From: an uncultured Acidobacteriota bacterium | GTDB taxonomy: Bacteria; Acidobacteriota; Blastocatellia; Pyrinomonadales; Pyrinomonadaceae | Length of the DNA stretch: 64,000 nt | Direction of reading: 5' to 3' | NCBI GenBank assembly: GCA_937871585.1 | Contig: CALMPJ010000044.1 | Span: forward strand, 17,661-81,660 | Part shown: positions 36,645 through 46,132 of the stretch, in pieces | Position numbering within the stretch: the first letter of the stretch is position 1 | Layout: each line of letters opens with the position of its first letter | Program-made: the position numbers and the translations under genes | The notes under the pieces: model-generated | What the model was told of the DNA's origin: nothing | Seen by the model: only the letters and a program-made list of their open reading frames with translations | Database searches by the model: none

Positions 36645-38524
36645 AGTTTCGTTTTAGTAACTTCCAGGTCGAGTTTCCACGACATTTTCTTGTTTGCTTT
36701 CAGAAATAGGTTCTCACTCGAATATATCAAATGGAGCGGTATCGCCCTCAGCACGCCTTTGCTAAGCTTGCTGTCTCCGCTTGCCAGAACTGAGTTGGAG
36801 ATCGGCCAATCGGCTGTTGCGGTCACCTTCAAAATGCCTTCGACGCCTTCGAGAATGTCTGTTCGTGTTGAGCCGATGGTCTCAGTTCGTACTTTGTCGG
36901 CTGTCGAAGTAACGGCGAACCACCAACGCTTGATCTTGATGTCCTTACTCGCTGTCAGTGTTTCGTAGCGTTCCAATTTGTTGCCGTTGATCTGCCAAAA
37001 CACTTCACTTGTAATTCCGATGTCGAATCGCTCGCCAGACTTGCTGCCGACGCGTCCCCACTTTTGCCAAATGACGCGAAGCGAATGTCCGTCTTTCGAT
37101 CGCTGGATCTGCGTAGAACCTTCGGAGGCGACGTAGGTTTTGCCGTCGTCGAGCTCGATAAATGGCACCAATGCCGGATAGACCTGCTCGACCGGATTTG
37201 CAAAACCGGCAAGGCCGTATGGTGCGGCAAGATAATCGGACATTCCGGGCTTTGTCCCGACGGTTATTGGTAAAGCGAACTTTAGATTGCCCCGACGAAC
37301 GAGCCAGACGCCTTCGGCCTGATCTTTTGTTGCTGCAAAAAATTCGAATCGCGTAACATTCTCGAGGTTCGGCTTCGTCGGGATCGTATCGATCTTTTCC
37401 GCTTGCAAAGTTCGGTTGAAACTGTCGTGAGCGACGATGATCTTGGCAAAGCTGGTCGATATCTGCTGAAATTCACGCGTCGGATTGATGTACGAATAAT
37501 TTCCGCGGCCGTAGTCGAACAGGTCGAACGTATGCCGGCTGTCGATATAACTCTTTCTTATCCAACGCCATGCAAGATCGTAGAGACTCGCAATGTCGGC
37601 AAGCGGAGCAGGCCGAAATTCCGGATTTTCGCCCAGGAACGCCGCGATCTCAAGCGTGTCCAAATAGCTAACGAGACCTTGACTGCGGCCCCAATTGTAG
37701 CCGTAGCCTTCGTCCGAGACGAGATCCCACCAAAGCTTCATTTGAGCCTTCATCGAGGGACGAAGCTTGTCAACGATGTCGCGCCGCCCGACGACCTCGG
37801 CTGCTTTCCAGCAAAACCGTGCGTATTCATTCGAATAGCGATCATAGCGGCCATTCGGCATGTCGTCGTCAGCGTAAAGCGCCCCATTCGTAAATTGCTG
37901 AGCAGCACGGTCGATCAGCGAATCGATGAACGCTCGATCTTTGAGAACTCCGAATTCATACGCGTATGCTGCAATTCGAGCGGCCACGCCGAGATAGTTC
38001 TCCGGCAGATTGATGACCTCACGCTTAACAGGATCGTAGATCCTGGTCGCGTCGAGAAGCGAGCCCCATTCTTTGCGTTCGGCATCGTTCATCGATTGCC
38101 ACACGGCATTCTTTGAAAGGTCTGTACCAAAATGCCGCAATGCCTGAGCCGCATATAGCTGCGAGAACGCCTTTGCTCCTCGACGAGCCTCGTGCAGGCC
38201 CATATCCGCGATCGGCCGAGCGACATCACGCCCGGCGATCTTTGGTGTGCCGGCGACATCGCTCTGTGCCGCAACGACTCGCGTAAAGCTGCCCCAGGTA
38301 AACTCACCGGTCGTTATCGAACCATTTACCTTGTCCGGCAATGCAGTAAATGACGGGATCGCACCGAAGTGAATCGCCACTTCTTTGGCAAAAAAGTCCT
38401 TTACCTCAACGTTCAACTGCGCCGTCGTTCGCAGCTCTGCCGACGACTGTCCGATCGCTGACGGAACCAGCCCGAGCAGTTGTGTGGCGATCAAAAGTAA
38501 AGTGACCGAGAGCTTTGTGCGCAT
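36641..38524 (-). CDS. unrecognised secreted (alpha/alpha)-type protein in the uronan locus
   Basis: A 627-residue protein from the ATG at 38524, which gives a signal peptide (MRTKLSVTLLLIATQLLGLV). Residues about 80-370 are helical repeats with LPENYLGVAARIAAYAYEFG, YDRYSNEYARFCWKAAEVVGR and YDLAWRWIRKSYIDSRHTFDLFDYGRGNYSYINP; residues about 400-625 are beta-sheet rich. The shape resembles an (alpha/alpha) toroid followed by a beta-sandwich, as in lyases and GH88/105/154-like enzymes, but I cannot assign a family. It lies between the receptor and kdgF, so an exolyase or uronidase is the working idea. Coupled to kdgF (ATGA). Confidence 0.65.
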   Translation of the reverse strand: MRTKLSVTLLLIATQLLGLVPSAIGQSSAELRTTAQLNVEVKDFFAKEVAIHFGAIPSFTALPDKVNGSITTGEFTWGSFTRVVAAQSDVAGTPKIAGRDVARPIADMGLHEARRGAKAFSQLYAAQALRHFGTDLSKNAVWQSMNDAERKEWGSLLDATRIYDPVKREVINLPENYLGVAARIAAYAYEFGVLKDRAFIDSLIDRAAQQFTNGALYADDDMPNGRYDRYSNEYARFCWKAAEVVGRRDIVDKLRPSMKAQMKLWWDLVSDEGYGYNWGRSQGLVSYLDTLEIAAFLGENPEFRPAPLADIASLYDLAWRWIRKSYIDSRHTFDLFDYGRGNYSYINPTREFQQISTSFAKIIVAHDSFNRTLQAEKIDTIPTKPNLENVTRFEFFAATKDQAEGVWLVRRGNLKFALPITVGTKPGMSDYLAAPYGLAGFANPVEQVYPALVPFIELDDGKTYVASEGSTQIQRSKDGHSLRVIWQKWGRVGSKSGERFDIGITSEVFWQINGNKLERYETLTASKDIKIKRWWFAVTSTADKVRTETIGSTRTDILEGVEGILKVTATADWPISNSVLASGDSKLSKGVLRAIPLHLIYSSENLFLKANKKMSWKLDLEVTKTKL

Positions 38525-38599
38525 CGATTTAGAGGAATATTGTAGTGGCTTCTCACCGATCTGACGAAAGTTGAGAAGCCACACTAGCGACTCTGTCCA

Positions 38600-41500
38600 C
38601 TAGAATGTGAACCGGAAACCGAACTGCAGCTTGCGCATAGCGCCTGCACTCGTGATGCGTCCGAACGTTGTTGACGTAGCAACGTTCGCCGGCACGGTCG
38701 AATTCGGCTGATCGTAGTTTACGAGATTGAAGATATTCGTTCCCTCGACACGAAGTCTTAGCCGATATCTCTCGCCAAAGCGAAAATCTCGCGATGCCGC
38801 CATATCAACAACTGTGAAAGCCGGCCCGGTCAGGAAATTTCTCGACGAGGTGCCTTCGGTTGCGACTCCGGTAACGATCGGATTCTGTGCAAATGCAAAG
38901 ATGTTGAACCACATTGCAGTCGAAGGATTTGCCAGCGACGGATCGCCGATCAACTGAGCACGGTCGTTCGAGTTACCGTCGAGATTTGCGTCAACGTTAC
39001 CGTTAGTAACGGTGAACGGTCTGCCGCTCCTCATCTTGAGGATCGGCGAGAAGCTCCAACCGTTGACGATGCCTTTGATAACCTTGTTATCGCCGGAATA
39101 CAGGTTAGGCTCGATGTTGGCGCTCAAACTGAAAACGTGACGCTGGTCAGTGTCTGCACGTCCCCTGTCAAGAGCGAGATTGCTGTAGTTTTGCGCGAGG
39201 CCCTGAGTCGTGTTGTTATGAAGCTGCACGCTGCTCTCGGTTTTGCTCAAAGTGTAAAAGCCGTTGAGCGAGATACGGCGGCCTAGCCGATATTGGCCTG
39301 TGATCTGCATTCCGGCATACGATGCGTCTTGATCGGAATCGAGAACGAGAACCGCACCAAACAGCGGATTCGGCCGACGGGCCAGAACGTTCCCGGTCGA
39401 CGCCGTTGGTGTAAGAACCGGATAGTTCACGTCGCGGCCAAACGGTAGGCGCTCGGCTTTTGTGCCGACGAATGCAATGCCGAGCGACAGATCCTTAGTG
39501 ATCTGACGCTGAACCGATACGTTGGTTTGATAGGTCCTTGGCCATTTGAAATCGGTCGCAACAGCAAACAGTCCGCCGCCAGTGGTGAATGAACCGTTGT
39601 AAGGAAACGGATTGCCGCCAACAAAATTGTTGTATGGATTACGAAGCGTCGCTCCGTTCCAACCGTTTGTTGCCGCTGCGAGATTCGTAAATGTGAGTCG
39701 TGTCGAGAACGGCTGGAAATTGGTCATCGTGTTCCATTCGTTTCCTGAAATACTGCCGTAAAAGATGCCGACAGCGGCTCTGATAGACGTCTTGCCGTCG
39801 CCCGTCGGATCCCATGCGATGCCGACACGAGGCGAGAAGTGGTCAAATGATGTTGGAATTCCGCCGCGTTCGACGCCAGGATCGCCGTAGAATACTGCTC
39901 CGATAGGTGCATTCGGCCGAACGATCGATTTCTGGCCGGGAACGTAATTCACGACACGATTCTGGGGGTCGGTCGGCGGTGTTTGGACGTCCCAACGCAA
40001 TCCAAGATTGAGCGTAATATTTGGGCTAAGTCGAAAATCGTCCTGAACAAACAGCGCGTAATACCACGAATTCGTATATGCCGTAACAGGTGCGTCTTGT
40101 GTTACGCCGGTAGGAATTCCGATCAGGAAATTTGCCAGTGCGTTGTTGGTGGCACCGGCTCCGCTGAACGTGAACACACCGTAGTTGTTGAGCAGCGTGT
40201 CCTGAATGTCTCTGTTATGTGACGTTTCAAAGCCGAACTTCAGCGAATGCCGACCCTTGTTCCAGCTAAAGACATCACGAATCGAAAACAATTCGGTGCC
40301 GGCTGTCGGGCCGCCGATGGCGTTTGATAGTGTGAAGTAGCCGGTGACCGTGATCTGCGGCAGCGAAGGTGTACCTTGCGGTGTGAACTGCGAGCCAAGA
40401 TCGCGAAGCGACGTTGATGGGACGTTGTTTCTGCCGCCAAAGTTTCGAGTGAATGTCGCCCACAATTGATTGACCTTACTTGGGCTGATAACCCAAACGT
40501 CGCTGAAATTCACATTATGCTGACGCCAGCGAAAATCCTGAGTTGCCCACGGCAGATTGCCACTGCCCGGAAAGACGGTCGTGTTTCCGGCAGTGTTGAA
40601 ATATGTCGCACTAATACGATGCTCTGAAGTCAATTGATGATCGAACTTGATCAGAAATTCGTCCGAGTTGTACGGATTCGAGATATTTCCTTGCCAGCCG
40701 GGCAAGCCGCTGTTCGCAATGACCATATTCGGCAGCGGAATGTACTCGTTCATGATTCGAACAGCAACAGGATCGAGCCGGTCCGGACAGATGACGCGCT
40801 GTTGGCCGTTACAAACAAATGTCGCATTCGTTACGGGGTCTCTAGGCCCCGAGCCCGGAGACTGAGAAAAGTTGCCTACACGCTCAAGCGCCGTCGGGAC
40901 TCGTGCACCGGCTAGGAAAGTATTGGTCGTCTGACGAAGCCCGGCATATGAGAAGAAAAAGAAAGACTTGTCTTTCCAGATCGGGCCGCCGATAGTTCCG
41001 CCGAACTGATTCCTTCGGTACGGCGGCCTTGCGACAGTCGAGCCCCACTCATTCGCGTTGAACTTATCATTTCTGACAAATTCGTACAGAGACCCTCGGA
41101 ATTTGTTGGTTCCGGATTTTGTGATCACGTTGATGATGCCGTTCGCAAATCGTCCGTATTCGGCGTTATAGGCATTGGTCTGAACACGAAATTCCTGGAT
41201 CGCATCAGGTGCAGGCAAGATGTTGCCAGTGTTGCGAAGGTACGTCATGTTGTTGCCGCCATCGAGAAAGTAGTTGACAGAACCTGTCCCGCCGTCGGTG
41301 CCGCCGTTGATCAGCGTTCGCTGTTCAGGGAAACCGAGGCTGAGGTTGCTGGTCGCGGCCGAAGCCGTCGCGACACCGTTATTATTCGACTGAACGCCGG
41401 GCGTGAGATCCAATAGCGAGTAAACATTACGCTCGACAAGCGGTAGATTTTCGATCTCTTGCGACTGAACGGTTCGGCCGAGCTCGGCGGAGCTTGTATT

Positions 41501-41914
41501 AACGGTCGGCGGTTCGGACGTCACGGTAACCTCGCCGGTAACGGAACCGATCTCGAGCGAGACGTCGACTCGTTTTAGATCGTTGACCTGTAGGACAAGA
41601 TTCGTTTGTATCGATTTCTTGAATCCGGAGCTCGCCGTTGTCTCGACGGTGTAGTTCCCAACGGGCAAAAATTCGATACGGTACGAGCCGTCCTCGCCCG
41701 TGGTCACGGTTCGCGTGAGACCAGTGTCAGTGTTCCGAGCAACAACCGTCGCATTTGCTACCGCTGCTCCGTTAACATCCGAGACAGTGCCCAATATCGT
41801 GGCAGTGGTTATCTGTCCAACCGCATTCACAGTAAAAAGGAGCACTGCCAGGGCCAGCGTGACCGCAGTCGCCGTTACACCTTGATCGGTTCTATATTTG
41901 CTACCATTCGCCAT
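38600..41914 (-). CDS. Oar-like TonB-dependent receptor
   Basis: A 1104-residue outer-membrane protein from the ATG at 41914, with GGAGG upstream. Signal peptide to about residue 35, CarboxypepD-regulatory-like domain (about 40-120, GTVSDVNGAAVANATV and GSYRIEFLPVGNYTVE), plug domain (about 140-270), then a beta-barrel ending in the typical terminal Phe (KLQFGFRFTF). It probably imports oligosaccharides. No SusD lipoprotein is nearby, as is usual in this phylum. Downstream are the unrecognised protein, KdgF, KduI, GH3 and GH105. Confidence 0.9.
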   Translation of the reverse strand: MANGSKYRTDQGVTATAVTLALAVLLFTVNAVGQITTATILGTVSDVNGAAVANATVVARNTDTGLTRTVTTGEDGSYRIEFLPVGNYTVETTASSGFKKSIQTNLVLQVNDLKRVDVSLEIGSVTGEVTVTSEPPTVNTSSAELGRTVQSQEIENLPLVERNVYSLLDLTPGVQSNNNGVATASAATSNLSLGFPEQRTLINGGTDGGTGSVNYFLDGGNNMTYLRNTGNILPAPDAIQEFRVQTNAYNAEYGRFANGIINVITKSGTNKFRGSLYEFVRNDKFNANEWGSTVARPPYRRNQFGGTIGGPIWKDKSFFFFSYAGLRQTTNTFLAGARVPTALERVGNFSQSPGSGPRDPVTNATFVCNGQQRVICPDRLDPVAVRIMNEYIPLPNMVIANSGLPGWQGNISNPYNSDEFLIKFDHQLTSEHRISATYFNTAGNTTVFPGSGNLPWATQDFRWRQHNVNFSDVWVISPSKVNQLWATFTRNFGGRNNVPSTSLRDLGSQFTPQGTPSLPQITVTGYFTLSNAIGGPTAGTELFSIRDVFSWNKGRHSLKFGFETSHNRDIQDTLLNNYGVFTFSGAGATNNALANFLIGIPTGVTQDAPVTAYTNSWYYALFVQDDFRLSPNITLNLGLRWDVQTPPTDPQNRVVNYVPGQKSIVRPNAPIGAVFYGDPGVERGGIPTSFDHFSPRVGIAWDPTGDGKTSIRAAVGIFYGSISGNEWNTMTNFQPFSTRLTFTNLAAATNGWNGATLRNPYNNFVGGNPFPYNGSFTTGGGLFAVATDFKWPRTYQTNVSVQRQITKDLSLGIAFVGTKAERLPFGRDVNYPVLTPTASTGNVLARRPNPLFGAVLVLDSDQDASYAGMQITGQYRLGRRISLNGFYTLSKTESSVQLHNNTTQGLAQNYSNLALDRGRADTDQRHVFSLSANIEPNLYSGDNKVIKGIVNGWSFSPILKMRSGRPFTVTNGNVDANLDGNSNDRAQLIGDPSLANPSTAMWFNIFAFAQNPIVTGVATEGTSSRNFLTGPAFTVVDMAASRDFRFGERYRLRLRVEGTNIFNLVNYDQPNSTVPANVATSTTFGRITSAGAMRKLQFGFRFTF

Positions 41915-41959
41915 TTCTTTCAAAACCTCCAAATTTTTGTCTCGAATAATTGTTGTTCT

Positions 41960-43186
41960 CTACGCCACCTTAGGAGCTGCAAATGCCGGTGCCGTCACCA
42001 ACGCTGCGGCACCTCGAAGCCTCGGATGCTCAACCGCCGGCACGATCTTGATCGGAACGCTGCCAAGCTCTCGCGTGAGAGTCCGCTCATTAACTGCTTC
42101 GCGAACCTGTGCCTCGATCAGATCCCACGCCTCGGTTATTTCACCGCCGATGTATATGTACGCCGGGTCTGTCGCGTTAATGACAGACGCGAGCCCGAGC
42201 CCGAGATATCGGGCCGTAGAATGCAATGCCGTGAGCGCTTTGCTATCGCCGATCCGCGCGCGTGCGATCAGGTCCTCGATCGTGAATTCGACCGTCTCGA
42301 GCGGCAGCGGCTGATTACGAGAGGTATTGCGGCCAAAGTATCGCGAAAGCGTCGCGACATTTGATATGTAAGCTTCCCAACAGCCGTTGGCACCGCACGA
42401 ACACTCGGGACCGTCGATGCTAAGCGGTATGTGGCCGAATTCGCCGGCCGTATTATGTTTGCCGCGAACGAGTTCGCCGTTGATCACGACACCGACGCCC
42501 ACGCCGTCCGAAATACTGACAAACACGCTGTCGTTGTGAGCCGGAAGATCGCCCTTTGTCGACCAGATCTGTGACATCGCACAGGCACGCCCTGAGTTCT
42601 CGAGATGTATCTCGATCTTTCCGAATTCGCCTTCAAGCAGTTCTGCCAATGCAACATTTCGCCAGCCAAGTTTTGGTGCTTTGATAACAACGCCTGTTCG
42701 CGGATCGACCATTCCGGGAACGACCAGACCAATACCATCGCACGCAGAAAGGCCGCCGTGGTCGCTCAGGACCTTTCGTGCTTGCCATGCTAACGATTCG
42801 ACAAATGACTGCGGCTCAAACTTGGTTGCGAAACTGACGATCTCGCCGATCTGATTACCGATCGAATCGGTGACCATCAAAAATGTTCTCGATGCGCGAA
42901 TATCGACCGCGATCGCTAAGCCTTTTGTTGAATTGATATATAGGAAGGTCGGTTTTCTGCCGCGAACCTTCTGATTGCCCTGAACGCCCTCGCGTACCAG
43001 GCCTTCGTCTAGCAGTTCGTTGACGCGAAGCGTGATGTTCGCTCGATTGGTGTCCATCAAACGAGACAGATCGGCCCGAGAAACAGGCTGGTGTGTCCTG
43101 ATCAAGGTCAGGATTATCTGCCGGTTTATCTCGCGGGATGTCCCGCGTTTGGCCATTGTGAAATCTTTCGGATTGATCTTTCTCAT
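41960..43186 (-). CDS. ROK-family transcriptional regulator
   Basis: A 408-residue NagC/XylR-type regulator. A winged HTH at about residues 20-75 (REINRQIILTLIRTHQPVSRADLSRLMDTNRANITLRV), then the ROK sugar-kinase fold with GEFGHIPLSIDG and the zinc motif CSCGANGCWEAYIS. It lies directly upstream of the receptor gene in the same direction, so it should control the uronan operon. Start at the ATG 43186; the ATG at 43156 is an alternative. A GntR-style palindrome lies six bases upstream of the start. Confidence 0.9.
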   Translation of the reverse strand: MRKINPKDFTMAKRGTSREINRQIILTLIRTHQPVSRADLSRLMDTNRANITLRVNELLDEGLVREGVQGNQKVRGRKPTFLYINSTKGLAIAVDIRASRTFLMVTDSIGNQIGEIVSFATKFEPQSFVESLAWQARKVLSDHGGLSACDGIGLVVPGMVDPRTGVVIKAPKLGWRNVALAELLEGEFGKIEIHLENSGRACAMSQIWSTKGDLPAHNDSVFVSISDGVGVGVVINGELVRGKHNTAGEFGHIPLSIDGPECSCGANGCWEAYISNVATLSRYFGRNTSRNQPLPLETVEFTIEDLIARARIGDSKALTALHSTARYLGLGLASVINATDPAYIYIGGEITEAWDLIEAQVREAVNERTLTRELGSVPIKIVPAVEHPRLRGAAALVTAPAFAAPKVA

Positions 43187-43191
43187 TTAAT

Positions 43192-43202
43192 TGGTCAGAC
43201 CA
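43192..43202. promoter_or_regulatory. FadR/PdhR/ExuR-like operator before the ROK gene
   Basis: TGGTCAGACCA inside AATTGGTCAGACCATTTT, near the AATTGGT-N3-ACCAATT consensus of GntR-family (FadR subfamily) regulators such as PdhR, and close to the ExuR/UxuR site. It overlaps the expected ribosome-binding position of the ROK gene. The regulator that binds it is not in the window. Confidence 0.55.
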
Positions 43203-43424
43203 TTTTATCGACTCGACAAACTTCGAGGTTTTTGTTGCAAACTTAAACAAAATGCCTGTTCAGGTCTGCTCTTTTCAGTCCGCGATTCAACGGTCGTAAG
43301 AATTACGCCTTAAATCTCTGTATGTCGATATATGATTGTCCGATTTTGTAAAAACTATTAACATAATACATAAAAGATTTTCGAGGTCAAGCGGAATTTC
43401 GTTCTTCGGCAAAAAAAGAGTTTG

Positions 43425-43940
43425 TTAGAGATGAAGTGCGTAGACGAGATTAATGAAGTCATTCTTACCGTCGTTAAAAACGGTAGTGCCGACACTGGTC
43501 ATGCCTAGGCGTTGATAGAATTTCTGAGCGGCAAGGTTTCGCCCCCAAACGCCGAGCCATAGTTCATCGTAGTTTTTCCCACGGCCGATAATGCAGCATT
43601 GCTCGAAAAGCTCGCGGCCGATTCCGCTGCCTTTCAGTCGTTCTAGCAGGTAAATTCGGTGCAGTTCTATCGCATTTTTGCCGGACATACACTCGACCGA
43701 GTTGTTCTCACGCAACTTAGCAAAACCGACCGCCCGGTCATCAACCTCGGCGATCAAATAAGTTGAATTCGCGTCTTCGAACTCGGCTCGCACATTCTCA
43801 ACGCTATAGATACGCTCACAATAATCCGCCAGATCAGCCGACGGGTCGAGCTCAAAATACGCCTCATAACACGTCGTCGTCCCAAGCGCAGCAAGGATCG
43901 TGATGTCATCTGTCGTTGCTGTTCGGATATTCACATTCAT
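43425..43940 (-). CDS. GNAT-family N-acetyltransferase
   Basis: A 171-residue acetyltransferase: NIRTATTDDITILAALG (2-20), VDDRAVGFAKL (about 66-76), ELHRIYLLERLKGSGIGRELFE (about 92-113) with the acetyl-CoA loop, and ELWLGVWGRNLAAQKFYQRLGM (about 131-152). The substrate is unknown. It stands alone between the ROK promoter region and the tRNA terminator. Confidence 0.9.
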   Translation of the reverse strand: MNVNIRTATTDDITILAALGTTTCYEAYFELDPSADLADYCERIYSVENVRAEFEDANSTYLIAEVDDRAVGFAKLRENNSVECMSGKNAIELHRIYLLERLKGSGIGRELFEQCCIIGRGKNYDELWLGVWGRNLAAQKFYQRLGMTSVGTTVFNDGKNDFINLVYALHL

Positions 43941-43963
43941 CTAATTATCCTGCCGAAAAAATA

Positions 43964-43994
43964 AAAAAGGATGCCAATATTAGGCATCCTTTTT
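43964..43994 (-). terminator. terminator after tRNA-Asn
   Basis: AAAAAGGATGCC / GGCATCCTTTTT, a perfect 12-bp stem with a seven-base loop, just after the tRNA on its own strand. The poly-U tract is formed by the A run (43964-43968). Confidence 0.87.
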
Positions 43995-44000
43995 CAAATT

Positions 44001-44075
<75 letters not shown>

Positions 44076-44112
44076 ATATGGCACGTTCCGGCGAGCGCCG
44101 AAACGAACCTAA

Positions 44113-44141
44113 AGATTAGGAAAGCGCGTGCGTTATGTCAA
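44113..44141 (-). promoter_or_regulatory. promoter of tRNA-Asn
   Basis: Perfect TTGACA (minus strand, 44136-44141), 17-base spacer, TAATCT (44113-44118). It would start RNA about 30 bases before the mature tRNA 5' end. Confidence 0.7.
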
Positions 44142-44204
44142 GCGCGAATCTCGGCGCTTCTACTCGGGGCGTAAGTCGGTTATTCTGTCAGACACCGATA
44201 AAAG

Positions 44205-45704
44205 ATGGCGCCTATCACTCCACAACTTCTTCTCGATCATCTTCGCTGCGTTCACAAGGTCTGGCGGGACAAGTACGGCCCGCAGGCCGAGAAGACGGAC
44301 GATGATAATCCGTTCCTCAAGCTTTTGTGGGATCGCGGCATACAGCACGAGGCCGACATTGTTGCGGGCTTTGGATTCGAGTATTTGGATTGCGGCCGAG
44401 GCACTGAGGCCGAGCGTATCATGGCAACCAATGCTGCGCTTGAAAACCAAGTTGAGTACATCTACCAAGGCGTACTGTCGAGCGGCGATCTGTTTGGCAT
44501 TCCTGATCTGTTGCAATTTGTCGATGGCGAATACGTGCCGGTCGAGATCAAATCGGGCTCGGCGACCGAGGGTTCTGCCGATACTGCGGACACAAAACCG
44601 AAACGGGAATATGGCGTTCAGCTTGCGTTGTACGTCGATGTTCTCGCCCGGAAGGGCTTGAATCGAACACGTCGTGCGTTCGTGATCGACACGACCGGCG
44701 AGCGAGTCGAGTTCAACTTAGAGGAGCCGTTGGGGCCGCGAACTCCGTCGATCTGGACCATTTATCAGACGACGCTCGAGGAAGTAAAGCTGTCGCTTCG
44801 AGATGAATTTCCGACGACACCGGCGCTGAGTTCTACTTGCAAAGATTGCGGCTGGTATCAGTCCTGTAAAACTTGGGCTAAGGAAACGGATGATCTGACA
44901 CAGTTATATAGCATCGGCCGCGCGGCCCGCGATTCGTTTGGCAGATCGTTCGAGCTGATCGGAATCGATGATATCCTGCGGCTCGACCCGGAAGATCTTA
45001 TTCAGCAGAAGAAGGCTGATAAGTTATTTCTGAAAGGCGTAGGCGAAGGCACGATCGCAAAGATCTACACTCGCGGCCCGCTGCTGAAATCAGGTGGCGA
45101 GCCGATAATGCACGTCAAATATGACTTTCCTGAGGTCGCAACCGAGCTGTTTTTTGATATAGAAACTGACCCGACGCAAGATTTTGCGTATCTTCATGGT
45201 TTCTTTGTTCGTGACAGTGAAGGTGAGCGATTCCAGCATTTTACTGCGACCTCGATCTCACCTGAGAATGAACGTGAGTTCTGGAAACGCTCGGTCGATT
45301 TTATGATGTCGTTCGACCCGGAGAATGTCGCGATCTATTACTATTCGCCGTATGAGCGGACAACGTATCGACAATTGCGGCGCAAGTATCCGGACGTGAT
45401 CAGCGAAGAAGATCTTGAGGAACTCTTCGCACGTGCGACAACTATCGATCTTTTCAAGGACGTTATAGAAAAAGGTACGGATTGGCCACTGTCGAGCTAC
45501 GGCATTAAATCGATCGCTCAATATCTCGATTTCAAATGGCGTGATGAGACTCCGTCGGGAGCATTGTCGATACAGTGGTTCAACGAATATCTCACAACGG
45601 GAAACGAGGCGTTGCTCAATCGAGTTCTCGAATACAATGAAGATGATTGTAAGGCGACGATGGTCGTCAAAGACTATCTCAAGCTCCGAATGGACGACAT
45701 TTAG
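44205..45704 (+). CDS. RecB-family nuclease with C-terminal RNase H-like domain
   Basis: A 499-residue COG2251-type protein. N-terminal PD-(D/E)XK nuclease: GDLFGIPDLLQFVDGEYVPVEIKSGS (about 92-117, with the D and ExK). A Cys cluster (CKDCGWYQSCKTW, about 209-221) probably binds Fe-S or zinc. C-terminal RNase H/DnaQ-like domain starting ELFFDIETDPTQDF (about 318). The family is predicted to act on DNA in repair or recombination; the exact job is unknown. The next gene starts two bases later. Confidence 0.87.
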   Translation: MAPITPQLLLDHLRCVHKVWRDKYGPQAEKTDDDNPFLKLLWDRGIQHEADIVAGFGFEYLDCGRGTEAERIMATNAALENQVEYIYQGVLSSGDLFGIPDLLQFVDGEYVPVEIKSGSATEGSADTADTKPKREYGVQLALYVDVLARKGLNRTRRAFVIDTTGERVEFNLEEPLGPRTPSIWTIYQTTLEEVKLSLRDEFPTTPALSSTCKDCGWYQSCKTWAKETDDLTQLYSIGRAARDSFGRSFELIGIDDILRLDPEDLIQQKKADKLFLKGVGEGTIAKIYTRGPLLKSGGEPIMHVKYDFPEVATELFFDIETDPTQDFAYLHGFFVRDSEGERFQHFTATSISPENEREFWKRSVDFMMSFDPENVAIYYYSPYERTTYRQLRRKYPDVISEEDLEELFARATTIDLFKDVIEKGTDWPLSSYGIKSIAQYLDFKWRDETPSGALSIQWFNEYLTTGNEALLNRVLEYNEDDCKATMVVKDYLKLRMDDI

Positions 45705-45706
45705 AT

Positions 45707-46132
45707 ATGGCAAAACAAACGATTCAAACACAGAAAACCAATGCAAGTGTAACGGCATTTCTTGATGCGATCGAAAACGAAACTCGACGCAAAGACGGCT
45801 ATGCCGTTCTCGAAATGTATAAGAGCATCACCGGCGAAGAGCCGAAGATGTGGGGGCCGGCGATCATAGGTTTTGGTGACGGTGTTTATAGATACCCTGA
45901 CGGACGCGAGATGGATTGGATGTTGGCAGCATTTAGTCCGCGTAAGCAGAATCTGACCTTGTACGTGATCTGTGGTTCGCCAAAACAGCCGGCGTTGCTC
46001 GAAAAGCTTGGCAAACACAAATCGAGCGTCGCTTGCCTTTATATCAACAAACTTGCAGACGTCGATCTCAAGATCTTGGAAAAGATCATCGAGGACGCCT
46101 ACAAGTATGCGTTGAAGAACCGCGGCCGCTAG
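45707..46132 (+). CDS. DUF1801-domain protein
   Basis: A 141-residue protein with ENETRRKDGYAVLEMYKSITGEEPKMWGPAIIGFG and LYVICGSPKQPALLEKLGKHKSSVACLYINKLADVDLKILEKII, matching the YdhG/DUF1801 fold. Function unknown. Likely co-transcribed with the RecB-like nuclease (two-base gap). It ends convergent with the S41 peptidase gene, overlapping by four bases. Confidence 0.85.
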   Translation: MAKQTIQTQKTNASVTAFLDAIENETRRKDGYAVLEMYKSITGEEPKMWGPAIIGFGDGVYRYPDGREMDWMLAAFSPRKQNLTLYVICGSPKQPALLEKLGKHKSSVACLYINKLADVDLKILEKIIEDAYKYALKNRGR

